A program made the position numbers and the translations under genes. The notes beneath the pieces are model-generated. The model saw nothing but the letters and a program-made list of their open reading frames with translations. It made no database searches and was not told the DNA's origin. Below, piece after piece: positions 8,551-16,763 of a DNA stretch of 49,198 nucleotides. Numbering within the stretch: position 1 is the stretch's first letter; the number at the start of each line of letters is the position of its first letter. Origin of the DNA: an uncultured Thermoguttaceae bacterium (lineage in GTDB: Bacteria > Planctomycetota > Planctomycetia > Pirellulales > Thermoguttaceae); assembly GCA_937951625.1 (NCBI GenBank), contig CALFBP010000022.1, positions 1 through 49,198 of the forward strand, given 5' to 3'.

Positions 8551-9894
8551 TTACGCCGTTGTCAACACCTCCGCAAGTCGGTCAATTTGTTGTTTAGTCC
8601 GCTTTTCCGTCACTGCGACGAGGAAGCAGTCCGCCAGCTCGGGATACCACCGACCGAGCGGGACGCCGGCCAGGAAGCCTGCGCCAAGAGCGCTTTCCAG
8701 CCGCTTTTCAACTTCCCCGTCAACGGCCCGAACGACGAATTCCTTGAACACCGGCCGGTCGAAGCCCCGCCGCAGCACGCCGCTGGCAGTGAGCCGCTGG
8801 ATGGCGTAGTTGGCTTTCTGCACGCATAGTTCGGCGACCGATCGCATCCCCTGGGGGCCCATGGCCGCCAAATACACCGCGGCCCGAAGTGCCAAGAGGC
8901 CCTGATTCGTGCAAATGTTGCTCGTGGCCTTTTCGCGGCGGATGTGTTGTTCGCGGGTCTGGAAAGTAAGCACCCAACAGCGGTTGCCGCGGCGATCGAC
9001 GGTCTGGCCGACCAGGCGGCCCGGCATTCGCCGCACGAATTGTTCGCGGCAGGCCAGAATGCCCAAGTATGGTCCACCAAAATACATGGGGTTACCCAGC
9101 GACTGGCCTTCGGCCACGACAATGTCGGCGCCGTAATCCGCCGGGCGGACGAGCAGCCCGAGGCTGATGGGGTCCACAACGACGATGAACATCGCTCCAG
9201 CCTCGTGAGCGACCCGGGCACACGCCCGAACGTCCTCCAAGCAGCCAAAAAAATTGGGGTGCTGAACGACCACGCAGGCGGTGCGGTCATCCACGGCCGC
9301 GGCCAGCGCCTCCGGCTGAACTGTCCCATCCGGCGTGGGTACGACCGCCAACTCGGCATCCAAATTGGCCAAGTAGGCAGCGATGATCTGGCGGTATTCA
9401 GGATGGAGACTTTGAAGAACCACGACCCGGCCCGGACGGTCCGTTACGCTTCGAGCCATCAGCACCGCCTCGGCGGTCGCCGATCCGCCGTCATACAGAC
9501 TGGCGTTCGACACATCCATTCCAGTCAGTTGGGCGATCAACGTCTGGTACTCGAAGATCGCTTGCAGTGTGCCCTGGCTGGCCTCTGGCTGGTAGGGGGT
9601 GTAAGCCGTGTAGAACTCGCTGCGCGCGGCCACGAAATCGACCACCGCAGGGATGAAATGGTCATAAGCCCCCCCGCCCAAAAAACACACCGATTGGGCC
9701 GCGGATACATTGCTTCCCGACAATTCCGCCACATGCGCCGTCAATTCCAATTCGCTTAGCGCAGGCGGAAGATTCAAGTCGCCCTGAAGCCGTAATTCCC
9801 GGGGCACCGAGGCAAACAATTCTTCGATCGAGGTGACGCCGATCGCGGCCAGCATCGCCTCTTGATCGGCAGGCGTGTTGGGGATGTAAGGCAT
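8551..9894 (-). CDS. gcvPA: Glycine dehydrogenase (decarboxylating) subunit 1
   Basis: A 447-residue subunit beginning MPYIPNTPADQEAML, the standard GcvPA N-terminus. It also shows GGGAYDHFIPAVVD and YTPYQPEASQGTLQ. The frame stays open 48 codons further upstream, but that part is unlike the family, so ATG 9894 is preferred. It pairs with GcvPB to form the heterotetrameric P-protein. It follows gcvH by 122 bp on the same strand. Confidence 0.95.
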   Translation of the reverse strand: MPYIPNTPADQEAMLAAIGVTSIEELFASVPRELRLQGDLNLPPALSELELTAHVAELSGSNVSAAQSVCFLGGGAYDHFIPAVVDFVAARSEFYTAYTPYQPEASQGTLQAIFEYQTLIAQLTGMDVSNASLYDGGSATAEAVLMARSVTDRPGRVVVLQSLHPEYRQIIAAYLANLDAELAVVPTPDGTVQPEALAAAVDDRTACVVVQHPNFFGCLEDVRACARVAHEAGAMFIVVVDPISLGLLVRPADYGADIVVAEGQSLGNPMYFGGPYLGILACREQFVRRMPGRLVGQTVDRRGNRCWVLTFQTREQHIRREKATSNICTNQGLLALRAAVYLAAMGPQGMRSVAELCVQKANYAIQRLTASGVLRRGFDRPVFKEFVVRAVDGEVEKRLESALGAGFLAGVPLGRWYPELADCFLVAVTEKRTKQQIDRLAEVLTTA

Positions 9895-10016
9895 ACGGGT
9901 TTGCGAAGAAAAAGTTGGTGAGAAGCGAGTCAGGGACGAAGCTCTCTTGCAGCAAGCCAGGCTTCCCGCCCCTTCAGCCTTGGGGTCCATCCACCTTGGC
10001 CTCCTGACGTCGTAAC

Positions 10017-10418
10017 CTAATGCGACTCTTCCGCGCACTGTTTTTGGTATTCGTCGTAAGAAAGCAACGTGCTGCGGTCAACGTCGCCGGCCACTTTGAT
10101 CTTGACCAGCCAATTGGCCCCATAAGGATCCTCGGCGATGCGATCCAACCGGTCGGCGACAGCCGTGTTGACCTCGACCACTTCGCCGTTGACGGGGCTG
10201 TAAAGGTCGCTGACGGCCTTGACCGATTCGATTTCGCCGAACGCTCCTCCCGCTTCCACCCGCCGACCCACCGGGGGGAGTTCGATGAAAACCAGATCGG
10301 TCAAGGCCTCCAGGGCGAAAGCGGAGATGCCGACGGTGGCGATCGTCTCGCCGGTGGGATTCGTGGTTAGGTGGACCCATTCGTGGGTCTTCGTGAAAAG
10401 CAGATCTTCAGGTTTCAC
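10017..10418 (-). CDS. gcvH: Glycine cleavage system H protein
   Basis: A 133-residue lipoyl carrier. GEIESVKAVSDLYSPV carries the lipoylation site at Lys67, and THEWVHL marks the N-terminus. The start is a GTG at 10418 preceded by AAAGGA at good spacing; the GTG overlaps the gcvT stop as GTGA, so the two are translationally coupled. The longer upstream frame lies inside gcvT and is not real. GcvH shuttles the aminomethyl and dihydrolipoyl groups between P, T and L proteins. The L-protein (lpd) is not in the window. Confidence 0.95.
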   Translation of the reverse strand: MKPEDLLFTKTHEWVHLTTNPTGETIATVGISAFALEALTDLVFIELPPVGRRVEAGGAFGEIESVKAVSDLYSPVNGEVVEVNTAVADRLDRIAEDPYGANWLVKIKVAGDVDRSTLLSYDEYQKQCAEESH

Positions 10419-11566
10419 TGGGATTTTCCTTTCACATTGCGGCGGTAAAACGGTAAGGGGGCGACCATGGCCGGTTCTCGCCGGCCACGCACGTCGACGC
10501 TGACTTCGGTTCCTGGCGTAGCCCAAGTAGGCGCAAGATACGCCATGGCGATCGACTTCTGGAGCGTGGGCGAGAACGTGCCGCTCGTGACTTCGCCGAT
10601 GCGCTGTTCCCCGGCGAAGACGGCGGCCCCCTGTCGGGCCACGCGACGACCAACCAGCTCCAATCCCACCCGAACCGCCTTGGGCGGCTGATCACGGAGT
10701 TTCCGCAAGGCGTCGCGGCCGGGAAAATCGACGCCCTCCAAGTAGCAGGCGAAGCCGAGTCCTGCTTGGAACGGGTCGATGTGTTCATCGAGTTCATGGC
10801 CGTAGAGAGGCATCCCCGCCTCCAAACGCAGGGTATCGCGGGCGCCGATGCCGGTCGGAACCAGTCCTAACGGCTTTCCTAGCTCCACGATCGCGTTCCA
10901 TACATCTACGGCGATGCTTGCCCCGACGCTCAATTCAAAACCGTCCTCCCCAGTGTAGCCCGTGCGGCTGATGATACCCCCTTGGCGCCGCGCCGCGGGG
11001 TGCAGGATACGCACTTGGGCCCCGTTGTAATAGCGCATCCATTCCAAATCCGCGTCGACCAACGACTGTAGCAGATCGTAGGACCTTGGTCCCTGAATGG
11101 CGAACATGGCCCAAAGCCGCGTGACATCCGTCCAAATCACCTCGCGGCCAGGGGCTTCCGCCACTTCCCGAGGCAGGTGGGCATCGATCCAGCGGACAAT
11201 CTTTTCCCGATTGCTGGCATTGACCACAACGACGTAAAACGGTTGCCCGTACTCGTTGTGATAATAACCCACCAGAACGTCGTCCAGGATTCCCCCTTGA
11301 TCGTTCGTCACCAAAGAATAGCGGACCTGGCCCAGACGAAGGTCCCTCATGCGCCGGGTCAAAAGCCCCGCGAGAAATTCTTCCGCCCCCGGGCCCTCGA
11401 ATCGGATCCTCCCCATGTGGGAAATATCAGTAATCGCGCACGCGTTTCGGGTGGCGTGGTGTTCCTCGATGATGGAAGTGTATTGAAGAGGCATGGACCA
11501 ACCGGCGAAATCCACCATCCGGGCGCCGTGAGCTACATGCCAATCGTAGAGCGGCGTACAATGCAT
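10415..11566 (-). CDS. gcvT: Aminomethyltransferase, glycine cleavage T protein
   Basis: A 383-residue folate-binding T protein that releases ammonia from the aminomethyl-lipoyl group of GcvH and forms methylene-tetrahydrofolate. Visible family segments are TPLYDWHVAHGARMVDFAGW at the N-terminus, SRTGYTGEDGFEL in the middle and the C-terminal barrel with GEVTSGTFSPTL. It is the first gene of gcvT-gcvH-gcvPA-gcvPB-lipM. I looked upstream for a glycine riboswitch and saw no recognisable aptamer. Confidence 0.95.
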   Translation of the reverse strand: MHCTPLYDWHVAHGARMVDFAGWSMPLQYTSIIEEHHATRNACAITDISHMGRIRFEGPGAEEFLAGLLTRRMRDLRLGQVRYSLVTNDQGGILDDVLVGYYHNEYGQPFYVVVVNASNREKIVRWIDAHLPREVAEAPGREVIWTDVTRLWAMFAIQGPRSYDLLQSLVDADLEWMRYYNGAQVRILHPAARRQGGIISRTGYTGEDGFELSVGASIAVDVWNAIVELGKPLGLVPTGIGARDTLRLEAGMPLYGHELDEHIDPFQAGLGFACYLEGVDFPGRDALRKLRDQPPKAVRVGLELVGRRVARQGAAVFAGEQRIGEVTSGTFSPTLQKSIAMAYLAPTWATPGTEVSVDVRGRREPAMVAPLPFYRRNVKGKSQ

Positions 11567-11691
11567 AGCTCGCTGATGATTACAATCAATTCATCCGTGG
11601 GTGGAGTCTTCCTCGAAGGCAGCGAACGTCGGCCATTGTAATCTTTTGGTGCGGCGCGGCAAGCGACTGTCGGCAGCGAGCCGAGCACCTC

Positions 11692-12861
11692 TCAAGCAAG
11701 GCCAATCGCCTCGCGATATACGCCAAGGGTCTCGTGGACCATCCGGCTGGCCGTGAAGTGTTGGAGCATCCGCTGTCGGGCTCGCGCGACGCGCTCCGCT
11801 CGCAAGGCTTCGTTTTCCAATGCGTCGAGGATAGCGGCGGCCAGCAAGTGCGGTTTGCCGGGCGGGACGGTCCATGCGACCGGCGTTTCCGTGTCGGCTG
11901 AATCGCCTACCAAATCCGTAACACCACCAGCCGTCGTGGTCACGATCGGACAACCGGCAAGCATTGCCTCCATGAGGGTAACCGGCAGGGCCTCGCTCAG
12001 GGAGGGCAGAATGAACAAATCGGCCGCGGCCAACAGATCGGGCACGTCAGTCCGGTGGCCGAGAAATTGGACGTGGGAACCGATTCCCAGAGTGCTGGCC
12101 TGGGCTTCAAGCGAGGTACGCAAGGGACCGTCGCCAGCAAGCACAAGGCGCGTCTCTGGCCGTCGCGCGATGATGCTTTGCATCGCCTCCAGCAGATCGC
12201 GATGCCCCTTGCAGGTAACCAACTGCGCTACGGTTAGGATCAAGTGCTCATCCTGACGGACGTTCAGTGCGTTGCGGGCCCGTTGGCGATCGCCGGGCCG
12301 CCAAGCGGCGGGATCGATGCCTCCGTGGACCACGCGAATCATTCGCGGCGGGATGCCACTTTCTTGGCAGACTTGCGCCACGGGACGCGATACGCAGATC
12401 ACTCGATCGCAGAACGCCCGGTAGCGTATTGCCCAGCGGATTGGAAAATACAAATGGCGTGCGGCCACCCGGGCCTTCATTCTCAATCCAATTCCCGCCA
12501 GGCCCGCGGCCGTCACCGCGTGAGGATCATTGTAATGGAGGACATCAGGTTGCAGGCGGCGGAGGGCGGCGCGGATTTGCAAAAAGGCCAAGGGATTGCG
12601 GCCATTGCCGTGGAAAGGGAAGACCGGGAATCCTTCGTCGGCCATCCGCCGCACGAACTGACCGTCGGCCCTGGCGAGAACAGCAACTCGCTGACCGCTT
12701 TGGCGAAGGCCCCTGGCGAGCAGCGCAGCCTGTTCCTCGCCGCCGTGCCACAGCCGTTGGGTGCAGACCAGGGCAATCGTCAGGGGACGATCTGCGTTGC
12801 AGGATCGCGGATCGCGGGCCGACGGAGAACTGCCGCGCGGCGGTCGTCGAAACAAACCCAT
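11692..12861 (-). CDS. Glycosyltransferase family 4
   Basis: A GT-B glycosyltransferase of about 389 residues. The C-terminal half shows LVLAGDGPLRTSLEAQA, VQFLGHRTDVPDLLAAAD, LPSLSEALPVTLMEAMLAG and CPIVTTTAGGVTDLVG, the standard nucleotide-sugar-binding landmarks with an EALP-type E-x7-E motif. It is probably cytosolic and uses an NDP- or GDP-sugar; acceptor and sugar cannot be read from sequence. Start choice is uncertain: ATG 12861 is used, but a GTG at 12909 is in frame and the well-conserved part begins only near PLTIALVCTQ. It precedes the gcv operon by 125 bp on the same strand without an evident functional link. Confidence 0.85.
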   Translation of the reverse strand: MGLFRRPPRGSSPSARDPRSCNADRPLTIALVCTQRLWHGGEEQAALLARGLRQSGQRVAVLARADGQFVRRMADEGFPVFPFHGNGRNPLAFLQIRAALRRLQPDVLHYNDPHAVTAAGLAGIGLRMKARVAARHLYFPIRWAIRYRAFCDRVICVSRPVAQVCQESGIPPRMIRVVHGGIDPAAWRPGDRQRARNALNVRQDEHLILTVAQLVTCKGHRDLLEAMQSIIARRPETRLVLAGDGPLRTSLEAQASTLGIGSHVQFLGHRTDVPDLLAAADLFILPSLSEALPVTLMEAMLAGCPIVTTTAGGVTDLVGDSADTETPVAWTVPPGKPHLLAAAILDALENEALRAERVARARQRMLQHFTASRMVHETLGVYREAIGLA

Positions 12862-13061
12862 GCAGTTCGAGCAGTGAATGAACGGCCCCGCGCGACGAGA
12901 GTTTACCACGAACTGGGCAATTCCGCGCGGAACGCCTCAGCCATTGAGGCTACTATAAAGCCCCCGGCGATATCGAAACAAGACCTGTGCCATCCGGTTG
13001 TACCGACGGGCACGGTGAAAGGTTATGACGCCAGCGGCTCAGTGAATCCGCGGACCATCCT

Positions 13062-14402
13062 CTAGCGCACGCGACAAGTGAAGCGGAGAATTCCGCCGGT
13101 GTTCGGCTCCAGCGGCTGGGCGATCTCCCAACGGAGAACCAAGGAACCGCCTTCGTTCGGCTGGGTGGTGAAACTGGCGGGCAGGCTCGCTTGGGCCGTT
13201 CCCGGCACGAATTCCAAGCGGGTGGTCAGGCTGTCGAGAATCACCACATTGCCGATCACCTGGTTGCCCACATTGTCGAAACGGATGGTGAAGTCCACCG
13301 TATCGCCAACTTCCGCGTAGGCCGTGGAGGCAACCTTGATGATCCGCAATTTCGGGTTGGCCGGGGGTTCATCAACGCTGTAGAGCGTGTCGATTTTTTC
13401 GTCGCGCACCACGGCGCTCGCCGTGCGACGATCGAGCATCACTTGGATCGCCTGATCGCTGGCCCAGGTGATGGCCGCTGTCGTGCCCCGCGCCAACCAG
13501 GCGCGTTCCGCCGCCTCGTAGGTTCCGGTTCGGATCACGACGAGGTTTTCGTAAGGCTTGAAGCCGTTGTCGAAAGCAGCCAGTCCGATGGCCGTGGATA
13601 GAGCGCCATCCCCTTGACGGGAGCGCATGATCGTGGGCGACTTTTGGCCGATCTGGCGCACGGTCTGAACATGCTGCTTGGTGGAACCGGTGATGGTCAC
13701 CTCGGCCTGACCGGCAGGACGCACCGGCTGCATCACCCCCGTCGATGCCACCATCTGTTCATTCTCGACCGGACCGAGGACTTGCCGGACGGAACGGAAT
13801 CGCGGACTGTAGAGCAGCACTTGGTTGCTCGGCTCGACGAGCGTTCGGCCGTCGAGCGTGTCGTAATGGGCAATGGTGTCTTCCATTTCCAACCCACGGA
13901 CCTGCCGGTCGTCGCGCACGGCCGCCTGGATACCGCCATCGCCACCATCGGCGAGGTACTCATCCGGAGGCCACGGTTTCGCGATGCCCGGCGGGGTCCA
14001 GGGGCCGGTGGCCACGTGGGGCAAGGGAACGCCCAGCTCCCAACCGGCCGGTCCCTTTGGGGTACTTGGCACGTTGATGCCGTTGGCCTCTGGAGCCTCG
14101 GAGTAAGCAGTTTGTAGCACGGGATGGGTGGACGCGGGTCGGGGTAGGGCAGGGGAGGGGGCGGCACCGAACAGGGCAGGGGAGGGGGCAGGGAAGGGCG
14201 TGATCTGGGCCGAATCCTGGGACGCGACTGGCCCCCGGCACGAACACAAAATCAGCGTGCATACCGCCAACAGCGCTATCCGCAACCAGCCCGGCATCCG
14301 TTCATCGCTCGATCGGCCTGACTCACCGCTCCAAGCCGACACGGCCACGCCAGGTTTTTCCGTTCGGGGCCGTCGAGGGAAGGCGTCTTCGATAAGGCTC
14401 AT
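13062..14402 (-). CDS. Envelope protein with C-terminal DUF11 domain
   Basis: A 446-residue protein. A hydrophobic segment near residues 39-54 (LRIALLAVCTLILCSC) is followed by a Pro/Ala-rich region, suggesting an exported, possibly lipid-anchored protein with an unusually long N-terminal lead. The C-terminal 95 residues form a DUF11 beta-sandwich: AEVGDTVDFTIRFDNVGN, VILDSLTTRLEFVPG, LRWEI and GGILRFTCRVR. The start is fixed by an ATGA overlap with the upstream gene at 14399-14402. Two blocks of GGGNAGGG motif inside the gene (14142-14198) encode repeated SPALP-like peptides. It likely acts in the envelope with the two upstream exported proteins. Confidence 0.72.
   Translation of the reverse strand: MSLIEDAFPRRPRTEKPGVAVSAWSGESGRSSDERMPGWLRIALLAVCTLILCSCRGPVASQDSAQITPFPAPSPALFGAAPSPALPRPASTHPVLQTAYSEAPEANGINVPSTPKGPAGWELGVPLPHVATGPWTPPGIAKPWPPDEYLADGGDGGIQAAVRDDRQVRGLEMEDTIAHYDTLDGRTLVEPSNQVLLYSPRFRSVRQVLGPVENEQMVASTGVMQPVRPAGQAEVTITGSTKQHVQTVRQIGQKSPTIMRSRQGDGALSTAIGLAAFDNGFKPYENLVVIRTGTYEAAERAWLARGTTAAITWASDQAIQVMLDRRTASAVVRDEKIDTLYSVDEPPANPKLRIIKVASTAYAEVGDTVDFTIRFDNVGNQVIGNVVILDSLTTRLEFVPGTAQASLPASFTTQPNEGGSLVLRWEIAQPLEPNTGGILRFTCRVR
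14142..14198 (+). repeat. Dense rightward GGGNAGGG cluster inside the DUF11 gene
   Basis: Seven octamers (14142, 14147, 14152, 14174, 14179, 14186, 14191) in two blocks, all reading rightward. Both blocks are translated on the minus strand into SPALP-like peptides in a Pro/Ala-rich linker. Confidence 0.8.
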
Positions 14403-15163
14403 TTCGGTGCGGCCTCCGCACGGCTCTTGGTTGCTGGGGGAGCAGCCTTGGGTTTCGTTTCCGCGGTGGACGTCGCTGGGCCTGGCAGCGAAAGAAACGG
14501 AGGACAGCCGAAGAGAAACCCCATGTCGGCCTCACCTTCGCTTGGCACCCGACCTCCCATTCGCACAATGGCAATGGGGCGTCCCAGCGTGTCGGCCACG
14601 GTCAAGGGGTCCATGCCCGGGGCCACATCGAACCAGCTTTGATCTCCGGTCCCCGAAGCGGGAAGTGCGGCCTGCGGGTCTTCCACGTACACCACCCGGG
14701 TCACGAACTTGCCCTGGGCCGCCAGTTCGAGATCCTCCTTCGTCAACTCAATGATTACGGGAAATCGCGTTTCCATGCCGCGCGGGGCGTAGAGCCGATC
14801 CACGATCTCGATCGTCGGGTAGACGGCCACTCCCGGCTGAAGGGGAAGATTGATCGCCGCCAAGCGATACACCTGACCCACCAAGAGTCCGACGCGGACC
14901 GGGCTCGCGGTGGGCTGGCGAAAGCGGCCGCCTTCCGCCAGCGAGATTAGGACCTTCGCCGGGGCCCGAATCTCGACTGGCTGGAAGAAGCCGGGTAGGG
15001 GCCCGCCGCGAGCGAGTTGCTGGCTACCAATCGCTCCCGGAGGCAAGCCCGCAGGGTGCCAAAAATGCACTGCGGGCTGTTGGCCGCAAAGAGGGCTGAA
15101 GGTCCCCAGCCACAGCATCGCAGCTATCGCCAAGTTGCCAGCAACTCGCATCCAGCAGTCCAT
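14399..15163 (-). CDS. Exported protein, paralogue of the next gene upstream
   Basis: A 254-residue protein starting MDCWMRVAGN with a signal peptide ending near PLCGQQ. The core (YRLAAINLPLQPGVAVYPTI, then KEDLELAAQGKFVTRVVY and DPLTVADTLGRPIAIVRMG) aligns with the core of the gene at 15359-16519, so the two are tandem paralogues. The C-terminal 30 residues are Ala/Lys/Pro-rich. An upstream in-frame ATG at 15208 is possible. Its stop overlaps the start of the DUF11 gene. Function is unknown; export plus pairing with a DUF11 protein suggests an envelope structure. Confidence 0.72.
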   Translation of the reverse strand: MDCWMRVAGNLAIAAMLWLGTFSPLCGQQPAVHFWHPAGLPPGAIGSQQLARGGPLPGFFQPVEIRAPAKVLISLAEGGRFRQPTASPVRVGLLVGQVYRLAAINLPLQPGVAVYPTIEIVDRLYAPRGMETRFPVIIELTKEDLELAAQGKFVTRVVYVEDPQAALPASGTGDQSWFDVAPGMDPLTVADTLGRPIAIVRMGGRVPSEGEADMGFLFGCPPFLSLPGPATSTAETKPKAAPPATKSRAEAAPK

Positions 15164-15358
15164 TGTTCCCGCCTGTTGAGAGGAGATACCTGCCCGGCTA
15201 TGAACCATGGCCCGATTTCGTCGAACTCCAGCGGCCCCTGGATGGATCCCCCGCTCCGACTTTTGGGGAAGGACGTTGTCTGTCGGCTTGCCGTCCGTGG
15301 ACCGTGGTGCCAGAGGCGTTCTTCGGGCCCACTCAGGTTAGGCTCCTCGGCATTCTGA

Positions 15359-16519
15359 TCACTCCGCGGTTGCTGGCATGGTTCCGTTCTGACCGTTTCC
15401 TTTTTGAGGGCAGGGGACCTCGCCATTCTCACCGGCGATGAATTGGTGCCTTGCCCAATCCGGCTGGCGATAGTTCTCGCCGCCGGGCTGGACCTTCTCG
15501 ACGATCCGGGCATGGTTGGCGGGCCGAGGATAGCTCATCCCGGGCTTTTGCTTCACGTCAACGCGCACGTGGCGCTGCGGTTCGGGAAGATGGACTTTGG
15601 TGTGGTTAACGATCTTGTGCTTTTGCAACCCGGCGGGAGCTCCGAGCGGGATGTGGGGCGGGCCGGGCAATCCGATGGGCGTGCCCGACATCGGCATACC
15701 CCACTGCGGGCCCGTGACCCCGGAAATGTAGGTCGGCGGGACTGGACCACCCATCATTCCCGGCATCCCCATGGGACTGCCGCCCGGCCCCAACGCTCCT
15801 GCAAATCCAGCGGGGGTGACCCCATTGGCTTCGGCCATCGGGTTGGGAAGCTGTAAGTCTTTGTTGCCGATCCGGACCACCGCCAAGATCGCGCCTCGTC
15901 GGTCGGCCTCGACGATCGGATCAACGCCTGGATCGAGCCGCGTGCTGACAAGCGTCTCCACGCCAGCCACCGCCAATTCCTGGAATTCGGGATCCGGCAG
16001 GTAAATGACCTTGGTCACGAAGTTGCCGCTCATCACTTGGTCGAAGTCTTCAGGAGTGAATTGGATGGGGATGGCGTTGTGGGCCAAAAAAGCGGCCGTG
16101 CGGGGCATGGTGGGACCGATTTCTAACGTGGGATACAGTTCCACGCCCGGACGGCCCGGGATGTTCACCAGTTTCAAACGATAGATCGCGCCTTCCGGGA
16201 AGTTGTAACGGCCAGGAACGACCAACGGTTCCGAATCGAACAGCCCCGGCCCGCTGACATCCCAGTGGATGACCATGCCCTCAGGGCCAGCGAACACCAC
16301 TTGAGCGGCTTGTGCGGGCAAGGGCATGGCGGGTTGGTACATCAACACGCCTGGCCCCGGTCCATCGACCCCAGGCCCGGGACGCATGAGCATGGCCGCT
16401 GGGGGCAAATTGTTCCCGATGCCCAGCGATCCACCGTCGGAACTACCGTCTCGGCACACGTTGTGGAGGCAGCCCGTGCATGCTACCACTAGAGCCAACA
16501 AATACTTGCCGTATCTCAT
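15359..16519 (-). CDS. Putative lipoprotein, paralogue of adjacent exported protein
   Basis: A 386-residue protein beginning MRYGKYLLALVVACTGC; VVAC or CTGC could serve as a lipobox. The core shows AIYRLKLVNIPGRPGVELYP, then PEDFDQVMSGNFVTKVIYL and DPIVEADRRGAILAVVRIG, shared with the gene at 14399-15163. A Gly/Pro/Met-rich central linker (PMGMPGMMGGPVPP) and a His/Lys/Pro-rich tail follow, and the tail carries one copy of the polar octamer (15408). It heads a three-gene minus-strand module with the paralogue and the DUF11 protein. No function is known to me. Confidence 0.72.
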   Translation of the reverse strand: MRYGKYLLALVVACTGCLHNVCRDGSSDGGSLGIGNNLPPAAMLMRPGPGVDGPGPGVLMYQPAMPLPAQAAQVVFAGPEGMVIHWDVSGPGLFDSEPLVVPGRYNFPEGAIYRLKLVNIPGRPGVELYPTLEIGPTMPRTAAFLAHNAIPIQFTPEDFDQVMSGNFVTKVIYLPDPEFQELAVAGVETLVSTRLDPGVDPIVEADRRGAILAVVRIGNKDLQLPNPMAEANGVTPAGFAGALGPGGSPMGMPGMMGGPVPPTYISGVTGPQWGMPMSGTPIGLPGPPHIPLGAPAGLQKHKIVNHTKVHLPEPQRHVRVDVKQKPGMSYPRPANHARIVEKVQPGGENYRQPDWARHQFIAGENGEVPCPQKGNGQNGTMPATAE

Positions 16520-16763
16520 CAGGTATCCCCCCTACCTATTTGCCATCAGACCCACCCTAATTTCCTAGGCTGAAGTCCGAGGGACTTTGATTTGCCGAAG
16601 CAACGCTTTCCACGTGGCGATTTTCCCGGAAGCCGGATACGATGGTACGTCGCCTGTCCAACCGGTCGCCCAAAAAGGATGCAAGCATGGAAAAACCCCA
16701 CTAGCGTCTTATGTTCGGTTTACTACAACGCGATTCTTTGGCAAATCCGGCAGAACCCCCACA

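Noticed and set aside
11567-11691. Possible glycine riboswitch upstream of gcvT
   Set aside because: No glycine aptamer core or conserved stems could be found on the minus strand in this leader.
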